From NCBI GenBank assembly GCA_964622715.1, contig CAZURR010000072.1:1-12616 (forward strand): 12,616 nucleotides of DNA. Reading direction: 5' to 3'. A program made the translations under genes and the position numbers. This DNA comes from Hyphomicrobium_A sp964622715 (lineage in GTDB: Bacteria; Pseudomonadota; Alphaproteobacteria; Rhizobiales; Hyphomicrobiaceae). This document shows positions 4,846-11,648 of the stretch, piece by piece. The notes below the pieces were generated by a model, which saw nothing but the letters and a program-made list of their open reading frames with translations, had not been told where the DNA came from and did not search any database. The stretch's first letter is position 1, and each line of letters starts with the position of its first letter.

Positions 4846-6771
4846 ATGAGGACCAGCGAGGATCGCGAAAACATGACGGACAATTCCGCACCGCGCGCCT
4901 TTGCCAGCGGCTTTGAGCCTGCCACTTACGACGTGTGGCACCAGCTCGTCGAGAAAGCGCTCAAAGGCGCGGACTTTGACAAGCGGCTCGTGGCGCGCAC
5001 GGCCGATGGTTTGCGCATCGAACCTCTCTATTCGCATGCCGATGAGCTCAAAGGTAGGGCCACGGCCATGCCGGGTACTGCGCCCTTCACTCGGGGGACG
5101 AGAAAGCAACCCGACGGCCTTGGCTGGCAGATCCATCAGCGCGTGAGCGAGCCCGATCCGACCGCGGCCAATAACGCTATCCTCGAAGAGTTGGAAGGCG
5201 GCGCAGGCGGCGTTGTGCTGCAAGTCGAAGGACCCGGCCAGTTTGGGATCAAGATCGCAAGCCCCGCTGACATGGCCGCCGCGCTTACTAGCGTCTATCT
5301 CGACTACGCCCCTGTCCAACTCAGGGGCGGCCTCAACGGCCTGCATGCCGCGCGTCATTTCCTGGACGCGCTTCCCACACTTGGCGCCAAGCCCGGAACC
5401 ATTGCCGGTCATCTCAACGTCGATCCACTTGGCACGTTCGCACGCTTCGGCAGCACCTGGGCGCCGCTTGAGACTGCACTTGCCGAGACCGTCAAACTCT
5501 CCGGCGCGGCAACGGAACGCGAGTCCAAGCTTACGAGCGTACTCGTCGATGCCACCATCCCGCACGAGGCAGGAGCCAGCGAAGCCCAAGAACTGGCCTT
5601 TCTAACAGCCGCGCTCGTTGCCTACTTGCGCGCCTTCGAGGCGGCAGGCGTTGCTGCCACAGGCGCGCTTCGCCAGATTGCTTTCGCGCTGTCGGTCGAC
5701 ACTGATCTGTTCCTCACCGCTGCAAAGGTACGCGCAGCGCGCCGCATCGTGGCGCGCATTGGAGAAGCCTCGAACGCCTCGCCGGCCGCCATGCACATCA
5801 CGGCCGTCTCATCAGAACGCATGATGGCCAAGCGCGACCCGTGGACCAACATGTTGCGCACCACGGCAGCCTGCGCAGGCGCGGCCTTCGGCGGAGCCGA
5901 CGCAATCACCGTTCTGCCCTACACCTGGGCGTTGGGCGCGCCGGACCGTTTTGCTCGGCGCATAGCGCGCAACACACAGCTCGTGTTGCAGGAAGAGTCC
6001 TGGCTCGGGCGCGTTGTCGATCCCGCCGGCGGCTCCTGGTACGTGGAAAAACTCACCGACGAGCTGGCCAAAACGTCTTGGGCCTTGTTCCAGGACATCG
6101 AGGCCAAGGGCGGTCTCGCAGCAACCCTTTCCTCCGGTTACCTTCAAGACGAGATCGCGCGCATCGCAGAGTCGCGCAGCAAGGCCGTCGCAAAGGGATC
6201 AGCACCGCTAACTGGCGTCTCCGTCTTTCCGCTTCCGACCGATAACGGCGTCAAGGTCACGCCGCACCCGAATGCGCCCGCGATATCCGGAAAGCAACAG
6301 GTGCGCCCGTTGGTACCGCATCGTCTGGGCGAGGCGTTCGAAGCGCTGCGCGACGCCGCTGACGCCTCTCTCGCAAAAACGGGCAAGCAACCGAGCGTGT
6401 TCTTGGCAAACCTCGGCGAGATTGTTGAACACAACACGCGATCAACATGGGTGTGGAACTTCCTCGCCGCTGGCGGCATCAAGGGGCTGACCAGCGATGG
6501 CTACAAGGACGCAACCGCTGCGGCCGCAGCCTTCAAAAAGTCAGGCGCGGACGTTGCCTGTCTGTGCTCGTCCGACACGATCTACGCAGACCAGGGCGAG
6601 GCAGCCGCTAAGGCGCTCAAGGCTGCGGGTGCTGTTGCGGTGCTGATGGCGGGTCGTCCTGGAGATAACGCCGAGGCGCTAAAAGCCGCCGGAGTCGATA
6701 ATTTTCTTTTTGCCGGGCTGGATGCCATCGCCACGCTACAAAGTTTGCACAAGACTTTGGGCATCAACTGA
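4846..6771 (+). CDS. mutA: Methylmalonyl-CoA mutase, small (beta) subunit
   Basis: The 641-residue protein is the non-catalytic partner of the adenosylcobalamin-dependent mutase that interconverts methylmalonyl-CoA and succinyl-CoA in propionate and ethylmalonyl-CoA metabolism. The N-terminal LVEKALKGADFDKRLVARTADGLRIEPLY (about 36-64) is a family signature. A TIM-barrel mutase domain follows (about 70-460; e.g. KRDPWTNMLRTTAACAGAAFGGADAI and VDPAGGSWYVE). The C-terminal Rossmann-like domain (about 515-641) lacks the DxHxxG cobalamin motif: the site reads NLGEIVEHNTRSTW, as in small subunits that do not bind B12. A second ATG at 4873, starting MTDNSAPRAFASG, fits the family equally well or better, with GAGG further upstream. 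mutB, usually next, is absent here. The gene is divergent from the HerA-like ATPase. Confidence 0.93.
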   Translation: MRTSEDRENMTDNSAPRAFASGFEPATYDVWHQLVEKALKGADFDKRLVARTADGLRIEPLYSHADELKGRATAMPGTAPFTRGTRKQPDGLGWQIHQRVSEPDPTAANNAILEELEGGAGGVVLQVEGPGQFGIKIASPADMAAALTSVYLDYAPVQLRGGLNGLHAARHFLDALPTLGAKPGTIAGHLNVDPLGTFARFGSTWAPLETALAETVKLSGAATERESKLTSVLVDATIPHEAGASEAQELAFLTAALVAYLRAFEAAGVAATGALRQIAFALSVDTDLFLTAAKVRAARRIVARIGEASNASPAAMHITAVSSERMMAKRDPWTNMLRTTAACAGAAFGGADAITVLPYTWALGAPDRFARRIARNTQLVLQEESWLGRVVDPAGGSWYVEKLTDELAKTSWALFQDIEAKGGLAATLSSGYLQDEIARIAESRSKAVAKGSAPLTGVSVFPLPTDNGVKVTPHPNAPAISGKQQVRPLVPHRLGEAFEALRDAADASLAKTGKQPSVFLANLGEIVEHNTRSTWVWNFLAAGGIKGLTSDGYKDATAAAAAFKKSGADVACLCSSDTIYADQGEAAAKALKAAGAVAVLMAGRPGDNAEALKAAGVDNFLFAGLDAIATLQSLHKTLGIN

Positions 6772-6845
6772 ACTCTTGCGCGGCGCAGGCAATACGCCTT
6801 AACTCGCACGGGGCTTAGGCGAACTGCAAAGGAGAACTGCGCCTT

Positions 6846-7160
6846 ATGGCTGCATTGCGTTTTCTCGCCGCCCTCTTTGCTCTCGTTGCCGTGGTCGCGC
6901 TCGTCACGGACGCCACTCCCGCTTGGAATGGCACGGGCCCCTTCGATACAACGAGCGTCATTGGTCATTGGAAAGAGCTCGCCCCGGTCTCGCTCGAGGC
7001 CGCGCGCAAGGCTGTGACTCAATCCACGCCCGCATGGGTCTGGGATATCGTGATCATGAGTATCTTGAATTTGCCGACGTTCGTCTTGTTCGGCCTGTTG
7101 GCGATTCTAAGCGGCTATCTTGGCCGCCACCGTCAACAACTCAAAGTCCACATCAACTGA
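6846..7160 (+). CDS. Small two-helix membrane protein of unknown function
   Basis: This 104-residue protein has two hydrophobic segments, about residues 4-22 and 67-90. Between them is a soluble loop with conserved-looking features: TDATPAW, GHWKELAPVSLEAARKAV, and HARMG-like PAWVWDIVI just before the second helix. A short basic tail (RHRQQLKVHIN) ends it. Similar small proteins are common in Rhizobiales and are sometimes labelled PetM-like, a name that rests on weak similarity. The ATG at 6846 follows AAAGGAG at about eleven bases. It starts 74 bases after mutA on the same strand, so read-through from mutA is possible, but nothing links it functionally to the mutase. It is convergent with the membrane protein at 7191. 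Confidence 0.72.
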   Translation: MAALRFLAALFALVAVVALVTDATPAWNGTGPFDTTSVIGHWKELAPVSLEAARKAVTQSTPAWVWDIVIMSILNLPTFVLFGLLAILSGYLGRHRQQLKVHIN

Positions 7161-7190
7161 CGGCGCGGTCGACGCGGCACATCTCGACTG

Positions 7191-8045
7191 CTAGTTGCCG
7201 GGAGTAGTGCCGGCGGGAATAATGTACGTCTTGAGGCTCGTCAGTGCCGGCGGCAGACCGCTACTCGGCGGGAAGATGATGTCCAGCGCGATGCCGAGCA
7301 CGACGAGAACGCCGAGAAGACCGATCAACCGCATCACCCAACGGTGATGACTTTTGTTGAGCGCCTCGATCTCTGCCTCATCGACCGGCCCCTCGTCCTC
7401 GTCCACGATTTCTTTTTTAAAGCCAAGAAACTTCTTTTGCATCGAGCGGCGCACGTTGCCGCGATCGTTTACGGTGAGGCCGGCGCGCTCGGCAATTTGA
7501 TGCGCGATATCGGGGAAGGGCAAGCACGGGTCGGTGTTTGCTTCGCTCACATAACCGAGCTGTACCGTGTTTCCGTCCTTCAGAATAAGACGTGCGCCTT
7601 TGAGCAGCACTGGCGCGACGGTGCCACCGTATATTTCACGCCGCGTCTCGACCGCCTGAATTTGATCGTAGGGGATGTCGTGCGTTGCGTAGCGCATCAA
7701 CGGCGTTGGTCCGCGACCGGAGGGCAGCGTCATCTTCACCGATTTCTCGCCCATCTCGACGCGGGAGCGCAGCGACTGCACGAGCTCAACGATCACCAGA
7801 AACATGACGAAGGCGAATCCGGCCGCCAAGACCATCAACCCGATCGTGCCAACCCAATGGCCCTGGGAAAGGCGCCAAAAGAGCATCGGCGGCAAACTGA
7901 CGAAGAAGGGAAGCAACAACAGGAATATGAATGAGAAGGCCAGCTTGCGCCCGGCACCGGCCTCGTAAACCGTTCGCTCAGGCTTCGGCTTCGGCGCCGT
8001 CGTCACTGTCGAAGGCTGTCCCATTGCTGCCAACGCATCGGCCAT
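7191..8045 (-). CDS. Three-helix membrane protein of unknown function
   Basis: I do not recognise this 284-residue protein. A proline- and lysine-rich cytoplasmic start (APKPKPERTVYE) precedes two membrane helices (about 34-57 and 64-90). A soluble central part (about 91-225) is rich in beta strands and resembles a PH-like membrane-associated domain: EMGEKSVKMTLPSG, YDQIQAVETRREIYGG, ARLILKDGNTVQLGY. An acidic patch VDEDEGPVDEAEIE leads into a third helix (about 237-258) and a short tail. PH-like domains next to paired helices occur in YdbT/YdbS-type bacterial proteins, but the match is only in outline. The ATG at 8045 has GGGGAG eight bases upstream. It is divergent from msrA, 138 bases away. 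Confidence 0.8.
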   Translation of the reverse strand: MADALAAMGQPSTVTTAPKPKPERTVYEAGAGRKLAFSFIFLLLLPFFVSLPPMLFWRLSQGHWVGTIGLMVLAAGFAFVMFLVIVELVQSLRSRVEMGEKSVKMTLPSGRGPTPLMRYATHDIPYDQIQAVETRREIYGGTVAPVLLKGARLILKDGNTVQLGYVSEANTDPCLPFPDIAHQIAERAGLTVNDRGNVRRSMQKKFLGFKKEIVDEDEGPVDEAEIEALNKSHHRWVMRLIGLLGVLVVLGIALDIIFPPSSGLPPALTSLKTYIIPAGTTPGN

Positions 8046-8183
8046 CGGCTAAACTCCCCTATACTCAAGTCTCGGCTGACCATGGCCGCCAATCACGATA
8101 ACATGAGGGCGGCACGGGCCTTCACGTGCAATATCCCGCCACTATATCAGGATCGTAACCGTTCAAAAGCCTAGGCGATCGCG

Positions 8184-8843
8184 ATGCTCTTTCGCAGGAA
8201 GAAGAACGAAATGCCGACCTCTGAGACAGCCCTTCCAGGCCGTGCCAGGCCCATTCGCACCGCCGAGGAGCACCACGTATTCTCCCGCCCTCTCAAGGGG
8301 CCCTATCCCCCTGGCAGCGAAATGGCCGTGTTCGGCATGGGCTGCTTTTGGGGCGCGGAGCGAAAGTTCTGGAGCCTCGCCGACGGTATTTGGATCACAG
8401 CCGTCGGCTACGCAGGCGGGCTGACGCCCAATCCCACTTACCAAGAGGTCTGCTCCGGCCTAACCGGGCACAACGAGGTGGTTCTTGTTGTCTTCGACCC
8501 GATGCGCATCAACTACGAGCGGCTGCTCAAAACTTTTTGGGAAAGCCACGACCCCACGCAAGGCATGCGCCAAGGCAACGATGTGGGGACACAATACCGC
8601 TCCGGCATCTATACGTTTAGTGAAGCCCAGCGCGCAGCGGCGGTGGCCTCAAAGGCCGAATATCAAAAGATGCTAACACAGGGCGGCTTCGGCGCCATCA
8701 CCACCGAAATCATACCGGCACCTGAGTTCTATTTCGCCGAAACCGACCATCAGCAATACTTGTCAAAGGTCCCGCAAGGATACTGCGGCCTGGGCGGAAC
8801 TGGCGTTGCCTGCCCGCTCCCTACCGGCGTCACGGCTGGCTAG
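8184..8843 (+). CDS. msrA: Peptide-methionine (S)-S-oxide reductase
   Basis: MsrA reduces the S form of methionine sulfoxide in proteins back to methionine, with electrons from thioredoxin. This 219-residue copy has the catalytic elbow GMGCFWGAE with nucleophile C54, and the substrate-binding stretches TAVGYAGGLTPNPTYQEVC and DPTQGMRQGNDVGTQYRS. Two resolving cysteines, C201 and C210, lie in GYCGLGGTGVACP. The spacing matches the three-cysteine E. coli type (C51, C198, C206; 212 residues), so the recycling relay should work. No signal peptide is visible, so it is cytoplasmic. ATG 8184 has AGG eight bases upstream; a second ATG at 8211 is possible. The stop codon touches that of mepA on the other strand. 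Confidence 0.96.
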   Translation: MLFRRKKNEMPTSETALPGRARPIRTAEEHHVFSRPLKGPYPPGSEMAVFGMGCFWGAERKFWSLADGIWITAVGYAGGLTPNPTYQEVCSGLTGHNEVVLVVFDPMRINYERLLKTFWESHDPTQGMRQGNDVGTQYRSGIYTFSEAQRAAAVASKAEYQKMLTQGGFGAITTEIIPAPEFYFAETDHQQYLSKVPQGYCGLGGTGVACPLPTGVTAG

Positions 8844-9923
8844 CTATTTGTTCGCCGTCGTTTTCACTGGATTGGCGATCGGTATATCTTCTGCCACCAT
8901 TGAGGTGCCCGCGCTTTCGAGTACCTGGCGGCATGCTGGCGGCAACTGAGCCATCGTAATCTTGCGCCGCTCGCTTGGCGGTATCCATTTTTTGGTGGGC
9001 TTCTTCTTCGGCTTCGGTTTTGGCTTCAACGACGCCGCGATCGTCTTCAGCCAGCGGTCGACTTCCTTACCGCAGCCGTAATCGCCGGAAACCGGCTTTT
9101 GCGACCGACATCCGCCGTTGGGGCACCTCATCCTGATATGGAAGTGATAGTAGTGCCCCCAAAGCGGGCGCACCTTTGCCAACCACTTCCGGTCCGTACC
9201 AGCCTTTTCGCAGAGCGCCTTCTTAATTGCGGGGTGCACGAAAATGCGCTGCACCTCCCGGTATGAAGCTGCTCGCTTAATCACTGCAACGTGCGCGTCG
9301 GTGAAGACCTCTTCGTTAACCGCAAGGCTCGTCTTGTCGAGCATGGACGTCGCCGAAATTTGCTCGCGCTCTATCCGCGTCAACACGCGATCCGGCATCG
9401 GGGTCAGCCAGATATCAGCATCGAGACCGACTTGGTGGCTTGCATGTCCCGTGATCATCGGTCCGCCGCGCGGCTGAGAAATGTCGCCCAAGAGCAGACC
9501 TGGCCAACCGTCATGCTCCTTGGCCTCCACCGCCAATCGCTTCACCAGTTTGATCAACTTGGGATGACCCCACTGGCGGTTGCGCGACAGTCGCATCGAC
9601 TGCCATGCGGGGCCCGTGTCGGGCAGCTTATCGCCACCGGCGAGGCAGCCCTTTGCATACCAACCAATGGAGCGCGGCTTCAGGGCGGCCGCTGTCTTTT
9701 TCGCGCCAAACAAAAATTTGGCGACTGCGTTCTTCTTCTTTTTCTTGTTTAGCGCTTCTTTCGGAGGCTCAGGCTTACGCGGCGGAACGGGCACCGCCCC
9801 CCTCTTGACTTCCACCGGTACGGGCACAGAAATCGTATCTGTCGGCTCGACAGCTAAACCCGGTGCGGCAAAAACAATTAAGGCTAATGGCGCGATCAGT
9901 GAATGGGTAAGATTGCGGCGCAT
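8844..9923 (-). CDS. mepA: Penicillin-insensitive murein DD-endopeptidase
   Basis: MepA (peptidase family M74) cuts D-Ala-meso-DAP cross-links in the periplasmic peptidoglycan. The 359-residue protein starts with a signal peptide (MRRNLTHSLIAPLALIVFAA, cleavage near 24). A proline/lysine-rich linker follows, including KKKKK. The catalytic domain (about 80-300) keeps the zinc ligands of the family: H160 and D168 in GHASHQVGLDADIW and H262 in HYYHFHIRM. Conserved CLAGG and RCPNGGC carry cysteines that may form disulfides. The tail past about residue 300 (KPKPKPKKKPTKKW, then a short domain) is extra compared with the 274-residue E. coli enzyme. ATG 9923 is preferred over a TTG at 9941 because it begins the signal peptide and has a G-rich ribosome site. 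Confidence 0.93.
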   Translation of the reverse strand: MRRNLTHSLIAPLALIVFAAPGLAVEPTDTISVPVPVEVKRGAVPVPPRKPEPPKEALNKKKKKNAVAKFLFGAKKTAAALKPRSIGWYAKGCLAGGDKLPDTGPAWQSMRLSRNRQWGHPKLIKLVKRLAVEAKEHDGWPGLLLGDISQPRGGPMITGHASHQVGLDADIWLTPMPDRVLTRIEREQISATSMLDKTSLAVNEEVFTDAHVAVIKRAASYREVQRIFVHPAIKKALCEKAGTDRKWLAKVRPLWGHYYHFHIRMRCPNGGCRSQKPVSGDYGCGKEVDRWLKTIAASLKPKPKPKKKPTKKWIPPSERRKITMAQLPPACRQVLESAGTSMVAEDIPIANPVKTTANK

Positions 9924-10063
9924 AGGGATGCCCCCGTCCAATGGCGAAGATCCCCGATATTAGGCCTCTTCGGCCAAATTGCGACCCGCACCCTTAAGAT
10001 CGCCAAAGCAGCCTAAGAAAGTCGCTTGGCCCATGTGCGATTGGGTTGCGGCGGGGGAGAATT

Positions 10064-10747
10064 ATGGCAACGATTCGCTCAGTTCAGAACCGCAAACCTT
10101 CGATGAGCCAAATTCGAATGAACGGACCTAGGGATGCCGCCGCCCAACTGGTCCTGGCACACGGCGCTGGCGCGCCGATGACGAGCCCATTCCTTGAGAT
10201 GATGACCGAGCTGCTCACCGAGCGGGGCCTACGCATCAGCCGCTTCGAGTTTGCCTACATGGCGCAGCGTCGCAAAGATGGAAAGCGCCGCCCGCCGCCA
10301 AAAGCGGAGCTAATGATCCCCGAGTACATAGATGTGATAGCTGAGCTGCGCAAAGATCTTCCGCGTCGACAGAAGCTTTTGATCGGCGGCAAATCCATGG
10401 GCGGGCGTATCGCCAGTCTGTGTGCGGACCAACTTTGTGCTGAGGACCATATTGCAGGCTTGGCCTGTATTGGCTATCCGTTTCACCCGCTGGGCAAGCC
10501 CGACAAGCTGCGCACCGTGCACCTAGAACATCTGCACTGTCCCGCGCTTATTGTGCAAGGCGAGCGCGATCCCTTCGGCACCCGCGCGGAGGTCGAAACC
10601 TATGCATTGTCATCGGCAATCGCATTTGTATGGGCCGGAGATGGCAATCATGACTTGGCTCCGAGCCGTGGCAGCCACTTCACCCGCGCCGGCAATCTCG
10701 CCGCGGCTGCTGATGCCGTGTCCGCCTTTGCGCACGATCTCACCTAG
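10064..10747 (+). CDS. Alpha/beta hydrolase, KANL3/Tex30 type
   Basis: This 227-residue cytoplasmic protein has the compact alpha/beta-hydrolase fold of the KANL3/Tex30 group (dienelactone-hydrolase-like). The oxyanion strand is LVLAHGAGAPMTSPF (about 30-44), with GLRISRFEFAYM after the first crossover. The nucleophile elbow is GGKSMGGR with its Ser, the acid is likely Asp in QGERDPFG, and the catalytic His is in GDGNHDL. The triad therefore looks intact. The substrate is unknown; the fold covers esterases and lipases. ATG 10064 follows GGGGGAGAATT; a TTG at 10046 gives only a short extension, and ATG 10103 (MSQIRMNG) is a further alternative. It is divergent from mepA across 140 bases and convergent with the SRPBCC gene. 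Confidence 0.88.
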   Translation: MATIRSVQNRKPSMSQIRMNGPRDAAAQLVLAHGAGAPMTSPFLEMMTELLTERGLRISRFEFAYMAQRRKDGKRRPPPKAELMIPEYIDVIAELRKDLPRRQKLLIGGKSMGGRIASLCADQLCAEDHIAGLACIGYPFHPLGKPDKLRTVHLEHLHCPALIVQGERDPFGTRAEVETYALSSAIAFVWAGDGNHDLAPSRGSHFTRAGNLAAAADAVSAFAHDLT

Positions 10748-10757
10748 CGCAGAGCAA

Positions 10758-10785
10758 GGGGCCCGCGATCTATCTCGCGAGCCCC
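10758..10785. terminator. Bidirectional terminator between convergent genes
   Basis: GGGGC (10758-10762) pairs with GCCCC (10781-10785), and CGCGA (10764-10768) with TCGCG (10775-10779). One C-A mismatch lies between the stems and the loop is six bases. It stands 10 bases past the hydrolase stop and 36 bases past the SRPBCC gene. There is no clear T-run on either side, so termination may be weak or factor-assisted. Confidence 0.55.
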
Positions 10786-10821
10786 ATGAGCGGTCGTACC
10801 AAGCATTCTCGTCGAGCGGCC

Positions 10822-11358
10822 TCAGTCTTTGTCGACTGCTTTGTCGCCCAGAACCTCTTCGATGTTCTCAATTCCACCCTTAAAGATACCGTCTATGGTC
10901 TTGCGCGCCTCCTTATCGTCCTTTCCGTCGGCGGCATCGTACGTCGCAGCCCAAACAATGTTAACCTCGTCAAGATCGTCATCGTCTGGCACGATGGAAA
11001 ACTGCGCCTGGTAGTTCTTCACCGGGAGCGGGCTCTCGATGATCTCGTAGAGGTAGCTAAAGCCCGACTGATCGACGAGCTTCTCCTTGATCGTACCGCC
11101 ATCCTCAAGCGTCAGCATGCGATAGACCGTGTCGCCCTCCTTGCTCTCCTCGCAAGACGTGACCGCTGGATGCCATTCGGCGATGCCACACCAATCACCG
11201 AACTGTTTCCACAGCGCTGCGGTCTCTGCCGCAACTTTATCGGGATCGACGTTGACCTCTAATTTTTTGGTGGAGGTCAGGCTGGCAGCCTCGGCTGCGC
11301 TGCCCAGTCCAGCAAGCGAGAGGGAAACCGCAATGGCCGTGAAATGCACCTTCTTCAT
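10822..11358 (-). CDS. Exported SRPBCC-fold (polyketide cyclase/dehydrase-like) protein
   Basis: This 178-residue protein has a signal peptide (about 1-25, MKKVHFTAIAVSLSLAGLGS then AAEA), so it is probably periplasmic. The mature part matches the outline of the SRPBCC/START-like hydrophobic-ligand-binding fold: NVDPDKVAAETAALWKQF at its start, the DWCGIAEWHPAV loop, RMLTLEDGGTIKEKL, and a long C-terminal helix TIDGIFKGGIENIEEVL. C57 and C69 flank the loop and could form a disulfide in the periplasm. The protein is notably acidic, with a DDDDLDE stretch. Most SRPBCC proteins are cytoplasmic, so an exported one probably binds or carries a small apolar ligand; the ligand is unknown. ATG 11358 follows GGAG at seven bases. 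It is divergent from the MFS transporter. Confidence 0.82.
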   Translation of the reverse strand: MKKVHFTAIAVSLSLAGLGSAAEAASLTSTKKLEVNVDPDKVAAETAALWKQFGDWCGIAEWHPAVTSCEESKEGDTVYRMLTLEDGGTIKEKLVDQSGFSYLYEIIESPLPVKNYQAQFSIVPDDDDLDEVNIVWAATYDAADGKDDKEARKTIDGIFKGGIENIEEVLGDKAVDKD

Positions 11359-11383
11359 CCATTTACTCCGCAGTATTTCTTAA

Positions 11384-11400
11384 GGGGCGCGTGCGGCCCC
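11384..11400. promoter_or_regulatory. GC-rich hairpin upstream of the SRPBCC gene
   Basis: GGGGC and GCCCC form a five-pair stem around a seven-base loop, 26 bases before the SRPBCC gene's start codon. On the minus strand it would lie in the mRNA leader just upstream of the ribosome site. It is weak as a terminator and its role is unknown. Confidence 0.3.
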
Positions 11401-11648
11401 TGTGTTCATTGGGTGCACCGGCCCATGCCAGGCGGCGTCACCGCTATAGTGTAACAGATCGTTCGGCCAAAGAGCGACCCCCTTCGTTGCCTCGGTAACG
11501 GCCTTTTGTCCCGGGCGTGAGAATCTGAGGAAGGCTTTTTTTCCATTAGCCGCACGCGCTTTGTTAACGCGCAACTGAAGACACCAATGCCATACTGACG
11601 GCCGGCGCAGGGCGCTTCTCACTGCAAGCTCGAGCGAGGCCACTCGGC

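Noticed and set aside
4106..4849. 247-codon plus-strand frame opposite the HerA-like ATPase
   Set aside because: It mirrors a well-conserved ATPase gene on the other strand and shows no domain.
4804..5589. 261-codon minus-strand frame opposite mutA
   Set aside because: Antisense shadow of a GC-rich gene; the mutase frame is unmistakable.
7344..7934. 196-codon plus-strand frame opposite the three-helix membrane protein
   Set aside because: The minus-strand frame has coherent membrane helices and a strong ribosome site; this frame is histidine/arginine-rich noise.
276..8843. A dedicated oxidative-stress island (pfpI, sodB, msrA)
   Set aside because: The genes lie on both strands with separate terminators and no shared operator was seen, so clustering alone does not support a system.
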